Shown here one piece after another: positions 1 to 13,000 of a stretch of 64,000 nucleotides of DNA (the stretch's first letter is position 1; every line of letters starts with the position of its first letter). The DNA comes from Rhynchonema sp. JSB1_4 (Eukaryota > Nematoda > Chromadorea > Monhysterida > Xyalidae). The stretch lies in the NCBI GenBank assembly GCA_030248065.1, contig JASAMV010000944.1:47877-111876 (forward strand). Direction: 5' to 3'. The notes below the pieces were generated by a model. The model was not told where the DNA came from and ran no database searches. It saw only the letters and a list, made by a program, of their open reading frames with translations. The translations under genes were made by a program, and so were the position numbers.

Positions 1-36
1 TTTTTTCGTTGCGTGCGACTGGACTCTGTTGTTGGT

Positions 37-310
37 ATAGTAAATTTCTAATTTCGTTGCCTCGCGTATTTTTACAGACACAGGGAAACTCCCGTTCGAA
101 GTCGAGCAGGCAACAAGCTCAACACACAGTCAACATGCCACGCAGCTAAATCGTGTGCGTTTCGAATGTTTCAGTGACGCAAGCTTGCGTCACTCAGCTG
201 CATGGCTTGTTGACCGTGTGTTGAGTTGGTTGTCTGCCTCGACTTCGAACAGGAGTAGTTTTCCTGCGTCTGTAAAAATGCATGAGGCAACGAAATTAGA
301 AACTTACTAT
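37..310. repeat. Foldback inverted repeat, about 270 bp
   Basis: The left arm begins ATAGTAAATTTCTAATTTCG near 37, and the right arm ends with its near-complement CGAAATTAGAAACTTACTAT at 310. The arms meet at a perfect 20-base palindrome, GTGACGCAAGCTTGCGTCAC, at about 173-192. The arms carry several mismatches, so this is an old foldback element or a palindromic duplication. The short reading frame through it is not believed to be coding. Confidence 0.75.
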
Positions 311-1651
311 ATCATCATCATCTTCCCTTCGTCAGCGAAGATCTCTTCGCATCATTTTTTGGATCAGCACGGCACAATTGAATAATATACGTGTCCTTGA
401 AAGGCAATCATGGTGTGTGCTCATGAGTCGATGCGCCCATTGCCCGCGACTTGACTGACTGTAGCGTGGACCGGATCAGCCCCCGTCTTTAGGTGCAGCT
501 CGCGACGATCCCGCACGTGGTAGTATTTCTCTCATAAAGCATTTCTAAAAGCACATTTGAGGCCATGTCTATTTTGGCACTATAAAAATATGCGTGCAAT
601 TACATATACGGCTAAGTTTGCACTGCTCTGTCTGGTGCATACCTTGGACCACTTGCGATCAATGTCGTAAGTGTACCTTCAGCCAATTAGCATGCCACTA
701 CATTGCGGTGCACGTACAGCATACATACGTAAATATGCGTAAATGTAAAAACCAACAAAACGTGTTTATTCCTGCACCTTCCTCACTACCGGACGGACTT
801 TGTATGTACACTTGCACATGGCATGTATTCCGATCGTTATACTTTTTGCATCGGTTCCCAGCACATGCTGACGCATGTACAACAGCAGCTTTGCAATGTT
901 TTACTGGAACAAAAAATCAGTTATAGTGCATAGCATGAACCGTGTTAGAATGCTAAAATATGCGTCACATGCTTTTATCACTGTAGAATGTGTAACCGTC
1001 GCTTATTTTTTGCAAAATATTAATGGGTTTTGGCTCGTCATTTTCATCGTAGAATGAAAAACGGCAACCTCCCGTGTTCGGTGCTACATTTTGTTTTTGC
1101 ACGCAATTTCAATTGAAAAAACGGGCGAGTCATAAAAGCGAAATAAATTGAATCTTCTGCGCGCGATCAAAGGCTTCGACAACAACCGTTCGTCGTGCTG
1201 CGTCAAGTAGGCGGTACAATCATGCCCATTTGACACATTGGCTGCGTGACTGTGCATTGGCTTGCACTTTTGTTTTGCCTTTTTTGGTCCGACGATTTGC
1301 GTGTCCACAACATTCGCGCGTTGTTCCGTTTCTCGACCCTTCTGACCTCGTCATCGTTACGCTGCTTAGCAAAAGTCAAGATCTATTTTAGCGGGCTATC
1401 TACCTATGGCGTGGCTCAAGCGTGTAGCCTTTTCACTACTGTACATACCAAACGCTGTACGTTAAGTCTGAATGAATCCATGATATGTTCATTAACGGTC
1501 TTAGAATTCTGGGTCTTCTCCTGAAGTCATGCCAATTGAAATAATAGTGGGTATCTGGTTGTGCTGCTGACATGGGCTGCACGACAGAAATTGACCGCCG
1601 TTCGAGCCACAGAGTGCTGCATCCAATCATCTGCGCAGTTGAGCTCTTTTA
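311..1651. other. Intergenic, no gene recognised
   Basis: Only short reading frames with no family resemblance are present. I see no conserved motif, no clear splice-site pairs and no RNA gene here. Confidence 0.5.
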
Positions 1652-2551
1652 GGCCGCATTCACAATGCAGCGCGTTAGCGTGTTGCTGATTAGCGTGCAC
1701 GCTTTTTCCGCACGCTTTTACATTCACAATGGAAAATTGAAAAAGCGCGTTAGCGTGCGCGCTTATCAGTGACACGCTAATGCGCTAACGCGCTAACGCG
1801 CTAATCAGCAAAACGCGTTTGCATTCACAATGCCCGTTGGTCTGGGTGTTGGCAAATGCCGAATTTTTTTATTTCTTTGTTTTGAAAACGGCAACCAATC
1901 GCTTTCAAGCTTCATTCAAACTTATTTTGATTCCAAACGAACATTTTCCTCAAATGTAAAATCTAGCTAGTCGCGACATGAACAATCCATGCGTGCAATA
2001 CAGTCTCCTTGTCGTGTCATGCATCACAATTACACCACCAAAAAGGATGCACAACACATAAGCAGATGAACAATGTGCCGCGCAACGTTTGCTTGCTGCT
2101 AATATCACAGCAGCCGAAACTGTTTGCCTCAATCGATTGATAGCGAAAAAAGATATGCTTCTGAGCATCAAAATGGAGCAAAAATATTCTCAGTGAACGC
2201 AGCAGGCTTTATTTCCTATGTTTTCACATTTTTCGCGGTCCGATAATGTTTTCAAATCAAATTATAAACTTTAGAACACGCGCATCCAGTGCTAACGCGC
2301 CAAAAAATTAGAACCAGTCCTAATCGTGAAAAGCGCGTTAGCGTGCACGCTAACGCGCCAACGCGCTAATCAGCTTTGCATTGTGAATGCAAAAGCGCGT
2401 TGCGCATCTGCGCGTTAGCGTGCGAGAAAAGTTGCTCGCACGCTAACGCGCTAACGCGCTAATCAGCTTTTTCCATTGTGAATGCAAAAGCGTGCGCATC
2501 TCGCACGCTAACGCGCTAACACGCTAACGCGCTTGCATTGTGAAGGCGGCC
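1652..2551. mobile_element. TIR element with TTA target duplications (PIF/Harbinger-like)
   Basis: The element starts GGCCGCATTCACAATGC and ends with GCATTGTGAAGGCGGCC, near-perfect terminal inverted repeats. It is flanked on both sides by TTA (1649-1651 and 2552-2554). A 3-bp TTA duplication is the signature of PIF/Harbinger elements. Inside, many copies of the unit GCGCGTTAGC (or its complement) lie in both orientations near the ends. No transposase is present, so it is non-autonomous, about 900 bp long. Family assignment is inferred from duplication length and terminal bases only. Confidence 0.7.
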
Positions 2552-2554
2552 TTA

Positions 2555-5500
2555 TAATGAAAGTGACTGAGTGTGAGCTTTCGACTTGCGCCTCCCGTCA
2601 GTCGGGCTACTTGAGGCAAAAAATATTAAAGGGCAACTGAGCGACTGGCAGAGAATTGAGTTGCATTTGCACCCTGCCCATGGCTGATTTATTTTTCAAA
2701 ACACCGCCACGGGTGGAATATATACAGTAGATGGACATGGTATACTGTATATTGGGATCAGTGTGGCTGTTACAAGCAGATGTACTTCAATGGGATACTT
2801 GTTGCATACACCCAATAGCACCTACTAGTTGTTGAACGTGCTTTTTCTCACGCAACTTCTATCATAATACTGCCTTTTGAGAAAGAAGCGTGCCTGTCAA
2901 CTCTGACCGTCTCAGCAAGTGCACGCTCTTCACTCCCATTCCGCCATTTCTGTGCGTTGCCCACATTGTTCTTCCGCTATTACGTCTTCTGTATCGCAGC
3001 CCAGCTTTGCATCGATTCTCAATAAGCGCAAATAGCGAACAAATATCAGTTTGGGATTATTATGCAACCGCCAACGAATACCTGAGTCGCTCGTTTTATT
3101 AGCATAATACCGCTGCTGAACTTGGGGGTGCCAGCAGAATATCCGGCGTTTTAATTGAGTTGCACCATCGGGGGTCCATTGAGGCCCCAACTCCTGCGGC
3201 AAATGCTTTGCAGTTTTGCAGTGCGACATCATGCTTTTATTATGTGCCAGCGGCACGCAACTTCTCAACAGGCTGTTTGTTACGATGCTTAGTCATATCG
3301 CGTGCATTTCATTCTCGGCTCTTGTAGAAGCTCTCATAAGGTGGCAATTTCTTCCTCTCTCAGTACTTTTTCCTCAAGCAAATCTGGCATTTATCGGGAC
3401 CAATAGTTAGGTTGTTTTGAAGCTGCGTGTGTACATACAGTCGGCTTTATGCAACTCGTCGACTAAAGTGCTCAGTTCACGTACATAACGCCAATCTGAG
3501 CTGCTTGAGCAAGCGACTTTAGTTGACGATCTAGCCGTAAGGTCAAGGTGCATGAACATTTGGGTCAAAAAACCTGGACCAACCTTTACATCGCTTTTAT
3601 GTGCGCTATCAGTACCGTATTTGCAAGTTTCGTCTAACAAACTCTCTCAAGCAGATCGGCTCTCTGCCGCGTTTCAGCCAATCAGTAAGTTACGTGAGAA
3701 ATTGTTCGGTGTTGCGTGAACCGTGAAAGAAGAAGCTATACTGTCCCTATACTGGTTAGACCATCTTCTTCAAGGAGAAAACTGGAGTTTCATCCAGCTC
3801 TTGGGTCCAAGACCGAAAACAAGCACTTCATAAACGATAATTAGCATGCTGGCACGTTCGTGTGCTGGCATTTTTCAGTATAGAAAAAACTGTCTTCTCG
3901 TTCTGCGGAATAAGCTATACACACGGTAAAAAAACGAAATACATTTTTTCCATTAGGCACCAAAAATGCCCAGCTGAACAAACTCGTTGCTCAGGATAGA
4001 ATTTCACCTTCTCAAGGACTGTCTTTTAAAAACGCTTTTTAAACTACCACTATTTTTGGACCACTGAGCCATGCTTAAAGCTAACACTTCTGGTTCTGCC
4101 ACTTCGATTAAGCTTTCACACAGAACCATTAAGCGTAGAGCTTTAGAAAGCGGTTTATTAGATGACGCATCAAGCAAAAAACACGCCTACATAAAAGCCC
4201 GTGCATCCATAGGCAACAGTCTTATGATTGCACTTTCTCGTCTGGGGTTGTATGCACGCCATATCAAGTTCGAATCTTCCACTCAATCTTGTTGGTGCAG
4301 TTTGGCTAGATCTTCCGCGGTATTCGTTCACTAGCCTAATCTTATACTTCATAATGCAGACTTAATTAAGGAATAAACTACGCCTACCACTTGGCCCGAC
4401 AGTCATGTGTGGCAGATGTGGTAAAGCGTGCAACCACGTGCATGAATGCAGCAATTGCGCATAAGCTCCCTGGCCATGACAATTTCATCTCTTTTTGCCA
4501 TGCAACAGATTGCTCGATAGCTTGGAAAAGGGGGACATTATTCGACTTCGAGCGGGGCTTTTAAAAATAAGCGATGAATAAAAGGGTTTGCAGGACCAGT
4601 GTACTGTAGTTAAATGGCGGGCTGCCCTTGGGATGCCAATTTTCTTCCGAAACCCGTAATCTGTAAACCACGACGGTGGTATGATCCGCTAGTCTCTGGT
4701 CAGCTTCGACAACAAATCTTCAGAATACAAATCCATCTCCTGTTTCGGCACTTTTTCTCACATCTGTTGCGGGCAATATATTTCACGAGAAACTGGTGTT
4801 TTGTGAATGCTAAAATGTTTAGCTCAACAATTTCGCTGTGCAGTTTTTTGTTATTTTTTTGTCAAACGAGCCTGGGCTGTTAGACAACATCCCTAAAACA
4901 CTTTTGACACCGTTTTGAGCTGCTGGAGCCATAGTTCATCGCAAACTTCGCATCCTTTTTTGGTGTTGTGGTTGAGTGTCACTGCCAATGTGTTAGCCAG
5001 ATGTGCTCCAGTATCCTCTCCTGCCTTCGGGCCGACCTACATACATAGACTGAACACGGAAACCGGAACGCGTGTCCCGTGACTATGTTTTCAGAATCAC
5101 GAAACACGGAAATATTTCCGTGTCACGGAAGACGGAAACATTCAAGTGTGCAAACGACGCTTTTCGAGTAATGATGACAAAACCCAGTGTGCTGAGATCA
5201 AGAGTTCTCGTGTACGCAAATTGTTTCCGTATTCCGTTAATTACCAGAAGATCACTACTTCGCGACTTTTCAGCCCCGGCCGATTCAGGCCCAGCACATT
5301 TGACCCATGTATAGGCTTAGGCTTAGGCTCCAGCCGGGCCTGAATCGGCCGATCCTGAACCTGTGCCCCGGGACTGAACCGGATCATCGAAACCGGAAAT
5401 ATTTCCATGGCACGGAAATAAATGAAATTGTATGGACATACCTAGTTGTGTGTTCAACAAAACAAACAAAACAAACCAAAAAAAAAAACAAAACCCGGTT

Positions 5501-5718
5501 TCAATCAGTATGATATACAGCTTTGTAGGAAACAGCTTGTATCCTGAAGGAGAAGTCATTTAGTTCCAAAAACCTGGTGTTTTTTTGGTCTCCGTTTTCT
5601 TCGCCGATAATTTTAAGCATCTGCGATTGACCAACAAATGTGTTGATCGGAACAAAAATCCTCTAAATACTGTATAAAAACCTCTGCTTTTGAGTACTAA
5701 ACAAAAAAAAAACATAAC
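2555..5718. other. Intergenic, no gene recognised
   Basis: Short unrelated reading frames on both strands, none above about 110 codons and none resembling a known family. Around 5255-5390 there are short inverted segments rich in GGCCGATTC and two to three copies of TTAGGC. I cannot support a gene. Confidence 0.45.
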
Positions 5719-5863
5719 ATAATTCGGACAACATGCGCAAGTCGGTCATTATGGGCGTGCGCGAACCCAAAAAAGACAAAACATTTTTGAGTGCTCGAAT
5801 CTGCACGTTGTTTTTGAGCGCGCGCGCTGATAATGACCGACTGCGCATGTTGTCCGAATTATT
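5719..5863. repeat. Short palindromic element
   Basis: The segment at 5719-5751 (ATAATTCGGACAACATGCGC then AAGTCGGTCATTAT) is inversely repeated at about 5831-5863 (ATAATGACCGACTGCGCATG then TTGTCCGAATTAT). About 80 bases separate the arms. It resembles a small MITE or a recent hairpin duplication. No target duplication was identified. Confidence 0.7.
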
Positions 5864-5879
5864 GTATTCGCTGTGTTTG

Positions 5880-6310
5880 GTGCAAAGAAATCAAAAGCAC
5901 AGGGTAAGTAAAAAAAAAAAAGAGGATTTTTTGCGCCGAACAAAACATCCCCCGGACAAACGCAGATAACAAAAAATAAAGAAGAACAAAAAGATGAAAA
6001 AAAAAAACCACTCTTATAGAAAGCAAACTTTTTCCAACAAAGAAGGCAATCCTTCAAATGCAAAACATAAAACCAAAGAAAAAAAAAAAAATTTTTGTTC
6101 TACATATCCTCAACCACAAAGCCCCCCGTGATAAGCTCTCCAACTGCACGCCACCCCAACTACCAAACTCCACCAAGACGGGACAACCAACCACCTGGCC
6201 GCCCAACAACAAGCAGCAAACACACCACTCCACACTACAAGAACAAACACTACACCCCCCCCCCCACCATACCGACCGCCCCCCGCCCCACGCAGGAGGG
6301 GGCCCGAATT
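5880..6310. repeat. A/C-rich strand-asymmetric low-complexity tract
   Basis: About 400 bases are dominated by A and C on the plus strand with very few G or T, and include a run of C at about 6250-6263 and several long A runs. The strand asymmetry creates long open frames on both strands (Pro/Thr-rich on plus, Gly/Val-rich on minus) that are compositional artefacts. Confidence 0.7.
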
Positions 6311-7032
6311 GTGCTTGCTGACCAATGCTTCTGCGTGCGCGGGCACGTTAAAATTATTTAACCGTGAACAGAGCCAGATATTTTATTTACGAAGTAATTG
6401 AAATCGAATCTATTTCCACTTGGCAACATTTTTGAGCTGAATTGCACTGCAAATAACACAACGATACTTGAAGCATACTTCATGATAACATTGAGCTTTA
6501 GGTTGTAAAACTAAACCGTGCAGCAACGCTGACAGACAACACCATCCGCGGATGTCTGCGTGTTTGAATAGTGCCCTGGTGAGCTATTCCTTCTCCGGAG
6601 CGCACAAGCATAAGACATGTTGAAGTATAGGCTATTCATTTTGTCACGTTTTTGTCTGGATTCAGCTTTCGACCTGGTTTTGCTGTTTTCATGCACATTA
6701 GTCAAGCAACAGCACTTTGGCTCTAAAAAGTGGCGCCAGGTCTTGATTCCAGCCCTTGCTCTGGTCACCTTGGTTGTTCTCAAGTCGTTATGTTCATCAG
6801 GAGGGTTGTGTACATCGCGCGTTATTCGTCCCGATCTGCCACTGTCGCTTTATGGCCCTCGTGATTTATGATGATCGTTCACCAGCGAGCACACTGGGAG
6901 CGCACAGAAAACGGATCATAACACACCAGACGCTTCTTTAATGGCGCTTTCACTTTCACCCGTCTGATACAAAAGATTTCTCAATATTTGAGGACTATCC
7001 CGAAAATCTGACAGAAAATTCAAATCTTCAAA
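6311..7032. promoter_or_regulatory. Upstream region of the SK channel gene
   Basis: This stretch precedes the first recognised SK coding exon. A promoter is expected here or further upstream. I see no convincing TATA box or initiator, and no coding exon. Confidence 0.25.
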
Positions 7033-10000
7033 ATGGATCCCGAACGCTCATCGACCGATCTGCAAGTGCTCACATCAACGGCGCATCACTACAAACAGCA
7101 CAAGAAGACGAGTCACACTAGTTCAATCTGCCGCAAACGGCCCATCATGCCACCCATGTACCGACAAGTCGCCATCGACTCCCTGCACGACAGTCCCTAC
7201 TACGAACCATTCTCGACGCCGTTCGACCGTCTTAGCCGCCTTTCGCTAAATCGCGACCCCAAACTGTCACTACAATCTGCTCCGGGTGGCTCCATGCCAC
7301 GCTTCATGCTTGGTTCCACCAGTAGCAGTCAGGCATCACCGCCGGTGGACAGAGTCAGGGGTCGATTGAGCAGACATCACCGGCAGCTGACTATTGAGCC
7401 TTCGTTCACGACCAACCTGGAAAGATTCGATCTGAGGAAGGTGAGGCATATGTACAATTGTGCATGACACTGCATGACAGACAAAACAGGTTTTGATTTT
7501 GTTCCGCGTCCAATTGATTTGCAATGTGAATAAAAATGCAGAACGCGACTAACCGAAAGTGGAAAGCGATTAGATGCTTCCACTTTAGGTGTTTCCACTT
7601 TAGGTTTCAGCCGGTTAGAGATATGCATACGATTCAATACAATGCACGTAACACTCGATAGTTGGTCAAAAGCGTCGTTTCTGGCTATATAACTGACTCT
7701 CTTCTAATGTGGCAAGGGCGTCCTTGGAGAGTTAAAGATGGTCACACACTGCTTCTGCTATGTCTACCACTGTCAAACACTCCTAATTTTATAAAGTTCT
7801 GAAGTCGTAGACCTTTGCTGGCACACAACCCAGCAACTGGCAACTGTACACATTCGTCGGAAAACAGTTTTGCTTGGTCATCAACGTGAAACGTGCAAAT
7901 TGTGCATCTCGAAAGAGCATATACCTACTGTACATCCAGATAGCCTCCTCATGATGACTTCGCAATTAAAGATATGTACAATACATACGCGTTGGATCTG
8001 CACCTTGCTGGTCCACTCGTATATTTTCAATTTGCATACGAAGTTCTTTTACCAGAATGAAAGCGCGCCAAGTCGAGTAGCATAGCGCTTGGTTTTGTCT
8101 GTTTCTGGGCCATTAAATTGCGTTACACGTATGTATGTTGTAGTTCGCTCGCAAAGGTCGTCGTTTTTGTAGCACGCGTAACGCGTTCATCGACGGCTTT
8201 CGCTCCCAACTCCGTTGCGTATTCTTATGTTGTACTTTATGTTTTTTGAAAAAAATGCGTCCAGCTTCCGGCTACAATCTCTCGCACATGTGCAACACTG
8301 GGCTAATCACTTTCTTGGTCGCTGTCTTTTTTAAAATCTTGTGAATTTCTGAATACCGCAGTTCGTGGGCTGGGTAGGTATGCCTAAGGTGAGCTCATTA
8401 TCATCGTTAGTGGCTTCGTTCGAAAAACCAGAGCGCGAGGGTTAATTCTGCTGTCACATCGGATTAATTCCGGAAGCCAAACAAAAACAACAACTGTATA
8501 GTTCGAGCCAGTAATGCTTTCAGTAATGCAAGTAAACGGCCCATGCAAAGTCCCAAATCCAATATCGACTACTTACAATCGGTTGATAATCAGGTCTCAC
8601 GGGACAATCCAATATTTTGTGTCAACATTGGATGTTACCTGGAAAAACTGCCCGACGGAGCAGTTTGAAGTTGTCTCATCACATTTTTTCAACATCTTCA
8701 ATCCTTTATGAGTTTCTTTTCAAAGCACAAGCGCGTGGAATGGTCCATCTGGTACGAAAATTGAGTTACACCGCTCGCTGCTTTTTGCTCGTGCGCAAAA
8801 ACATTTGGTTGACTGGGGCTGATTATGGGGATTAAATGTGGCCACACGCACACGCACAAAAAATTGACGCCGGTGCCAGTGTGACCCCCATGTCACGAGG
8901 AAAGGGATTTAGCCGAACCTGACGTTCGCCCATTTGCTTTGTACGGTCAACCCTCTTTGTAGTGACATTCTTATAGTGGAACCCTCTAAATGGTGTATAT
9001 TTCTTAAAGCGATTTCGGTCCCCAATCTGTCGTTAATTTCTTGATTCCTACTCCCTGGTGGAAATTGTTCATGGTGACATAAACGGCCGGTCCCGGTCAT
9101 GTCACTATAAAGAGGGTTGACTGTACATCTATCTAGCTGTGTATCTTCATTATTTACCCATTTTATGCTCGTGTTCTACCTAATTTGGTCTCATTCATTT
9201 GTTGTTCACATTTTTATTCACGTGCTGTGCACACAATGAATCGCGAACTAAAAACTAAAATAGTTTCGACATCCCCATCACGGCACACATGTCACCATAT
9301 TTTTATCGCAGGAACAACATCATGCCTGAGTTTCGCGTGCCATGTGCACTTGTAATGCGAATTCGTTCAATTTGTAGCTCAGTCAGGGTTGGGCAAAAAA
9401 AACGACGGCGTTTTTTCTTAAAAAACGACGTTTTTTTTAAAAAAAAACGCCTGGGTCGTTTTTCGTTTTTCTAAACCCTGAATTTCCTTGATTTTCCCTG
9501 ATTTTTCAGGGAAAGTACCCTGATTATCAAGGAAAATCAATTTTTTGTCCCATTTTTTCAAAAAATTTTCGACCAATTTTTACTTTGTCGAGATAGGTCG
9601 ATATACGGAGTTTGACTTTCAGTGATGACCCCGGCCAAAGTTGGTCCCATGATGCGGGTCTGATATGGGACCTTAACAACTCGCTAGAAAAGGGTTGAAA
9701 CCCGTTTATTTTGCCTCAGAACACATAGAATTACTTCATTTAACCACGTTTTCTTCCCAACATGAGCGTTTTCCAATTTTTTTGGGGGCATATTTTGGTC
9801 ATCTGGGCGTTTTAAAAAGAACGTTTTTTTTAAAAAAAACGTTTTTTTTAAAAAAAACGATTTTTTGAAAAAAAACGTTTTTTGCCCAACCCTGAGCTCA
9901 GTATGCAAACAACAATAATGATGGTCTGTGCATCGCGCTCGCGCTGCTGTTCATTCATGAATTGATACTGCTACCAGCTTGTTCGAAGCTCATTGTCCAC

Positions 10001-13000
10001 AATTATGCTAATTTTGTGATAACGATCATTTTAGATTAGGAAGTGCGCGAGCCTTCAGGCCATTTGTTTGAAAAAACCCAAACCCCTGTGACGCGAAAGG
10101 ATGTTCTACGCATCGAAGCTCCCTGTTACCGGTTGAGCCAGCCAAGAGGAGGTCATCCATCCCTTCTAGAAACAAGCAATTTCTACGTGGGAGGCATCCG
10201 TCCATTGCGTGACTTGATTGTTTTGGACGAATTACCTTGTCAACCTTACTGCACTATTTTAAATTCATATTTATTGCTGCTCTGTCATATCGGTGGGTTT
10301 TTTCTCACAGTGATAGGAGAGTGATGTAAAGTTTGTTGTCCTGCCCCTATTTAATTAATATTTTGAAGAAAGTAGCTCACAAAAGAGTCTGGAGATACAG
10401 GCAAGATGGTCTGTTGTCCGATTGCAGAAACATTAGTTGTCAGATGTAATGCCTAAATTGATGTAATCCTGCCTGACGAAGATTGTAAACAAGCAAGTTT
10501 AGCCCAAAGCAAAAGGTGACCAAATGTACACGCACAAATGTATAATACAGTACTATGTATGTTTCATTTTCCCCCATTCGAATAACTATTCTCTGCCCCT
10601 TTTTCATCAAAATCAATCCATTAGCCATCCTACATAAGTATATCTAGTCTGTTTCCTCCAAAGGTTCCTCATGCTCAACGATGAGCACTACTGTCAGCGT
10701 AATAAGCTGCTTTCTATCCACGGATTGTGATGTATTTATGTACTGTATGTATGTATCATCATTCCGTTCTTGTTTATTTCTTTGCTCCACCACTGTGCCT
10801 GGTGGTATATCAGGCAGAGGCAGTTACAGTATCAGCTGCCTAAATTAGGTATACCTACATATGCAGCATCACAATTTGTAGGTATTGTATCTTCAGAGGA
10901 TCTTCATGGAAAGCAGAAAGATACTATCCTTAGCGCTCCTTCCGAAGTAGTAGCCGTATATTTCTGATCGTTATGGCAACAAACCTTCTGTTTAAAGTCC
11001 ATTGACGTAAGTTGCCGGTTTGGTGTACAAAATGCAGTGCAATTTTTCAAGATGCGCCGACCTTACTTGAACAGAAGGTTGTGCTGCCTGTCGATCTTCG
11101 GCTGTTCTTGAGCGTACTGAGAAAACATTTTTCAAAATTCAAGTTCACCTATGCATTTTGGATTCTCAATCACATATGGCCGTCCTTTTCCAAGATAATT
11201 AGAAACAAAGGCTTGTTGTTGTGGCTTGGCTAGACTTACGGCAGTAAGACTGTAGGAAATGAAAATGAAGTTTGTCGTCGGCTGTTAATGAATGCATGGG
11301 CATATTTACATACCTATGTATTCCCATATGTTACATCGCAAACAAAAGTACCGTAGTTTTCCGGTTACAGCCCCTGGGGCTATTCGGTAGTAAGTGGAAA
11401 ATCGGAGTTTCAAATTAATCTTTATTCCTAAACAGGGCCGTACGGGGAGGGGATTAAGTTCGAATCATTTTTCGAATTGAACTCCTTGTAAAATTTTTGT
11501 GTTTTCCGAATTGGTGAAAACGGTGCTATTTTTGTTCCATTATTTTTGTAAAATTCTCGACACCTATGTATGATCAAGAAGTGCATAAAATACGCTACCT
11601 TTGATGCTTCTTGCCGATGATTTTAGACCAGAAATTTGGCATCCGGACAAAAAATATCGCGAATAAAGCTGGCCCTATTCGTGGAAGGGGAGGCTGGAAC
11701 CGGTAAACTCCGGTATGTTTTTAATTAACGAACAACAACTTCCTGATCATACCAAGGAAGTCGTTTCCATTCATTTCCATGTCTGTTGCTATGTATTTTC
11801 AGCTGTTGGTCAGAAAGGCCGCCTGGCCACATTTGTTTTCTCGGTTACAAACACGAAGCCTTCAGATTTACGGTTGATTTTAGCTGCAACAGTAGTGCAC
11901 CCAAGCCAACTAGTCAGTCATGTCGTGGCTGATGCAGCAGGTGACGCAGAAATCCTTCGATCGCGAAAGCAACACGTCCAACTGCAACGAGAGCGGCATT
12001 GTTGTGCCGCAGTTCGAGCGCGCCCTGCTGCCCGACTATAATATCGAGCGACCGCGGTCGTGGGCCGACGTAACCGCGGCATGTCGACTGAGTGGTTATC
12101 GTCAGCTGGGCACACGACAGAACACCTACGAATCGTCGAAAGTGTCCACGCCGCCAATGACCCCTTCGTTCAACACCAGTGCATCGTTCAGCTCCTACCG
12201 TAGTCCGGCCGGGCCGGTCGCGGTTGCCGTTCGTCAACATCGACTGTTGCAGGCCGGTAACTCGGCTGATCGCCCGCAACGACACGGACGCACCTCGGTC
12301 AGACACCGATACGAGATGACCGCGGCGTTTCTCGAACCGCAACCGCTCAACACACTCATGTCGGTCGGTGCACTGTGCGGGCGTTGTGGGGTTTGAGTGT
12401 GGAACGTATTGCGCGCTATCTAGTAGCTGGCGGCGGTCGGTCCGAATGCATCGGACTTGATGCCGGTGATGGTGTCATGCGAGATTCACCGTAGTGCACA
12501 CACTTGGCAAAGAGTGCAAGTCCCATTGACATGTGGTTGCATTTCAGTCGTTTGACCGTTGTGCCATTTGTATTCATATAACAATAACCAAACTCCACCG
12601 CCACCCCTTCACCTGCAGGTGTCGACCGACATTCTGCGTGCGTCTGGCTACAATCAACCATTCAAGAATCTGCTCTCGTCACGGCGCACGTCTGAAAACC
12701 GTCAGGTATGAGCCTCATGTACTTTCTTAATCTTTTTCTTGTCAAGCCCTTGCAATCTGTATCATTGCATCATCAAGCAGTGCACCACAGGCCCTAATCA
12801 GTTCTGCTCAACTTTCTGTAAAGGGCCGAGGGCATTTTCACAATATCGTTAACGTGGGGGAACAGAAGCTTCACTGGTGTAGGATGCTGGTGTGACATTC
12901 CGTGACGAAAGCTAATGTTTCACCCAACAATGCTTGCAGTCTGACAGTGGTCGTGCGGCGTCGGTCGACGGCAGTGTTGTCGGTGGCAATCGTCTCTCAT

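Larger units (their letters stand above)
7441..11937 (+). other. SK channel intron 1
   Basis: A 4.5 kb intron with no coding exon that I can support. It carries a Tc1/pogo-like MITE (8944-9123) and a hAT-like MITE (9384-9894). The acceptor end is a tandem CAGCAG at 11935-11940, which would let one glutamine be optional. Confidence 0.5.

Noticed and set aside
5300..5335. Two to three TTAGGC copies (a nematode-type telomere unit)
   Set aside because: Too few copies and inside a palindromic GC-rich stretch; not evidence of a telomere or of phylum.
11914..12342. Long frames on the minus strand (up to 142 codons)
   Set aside because: Shadows of the SK N-terminal exon on the plus strand; Arg-rich with no start or splice support.
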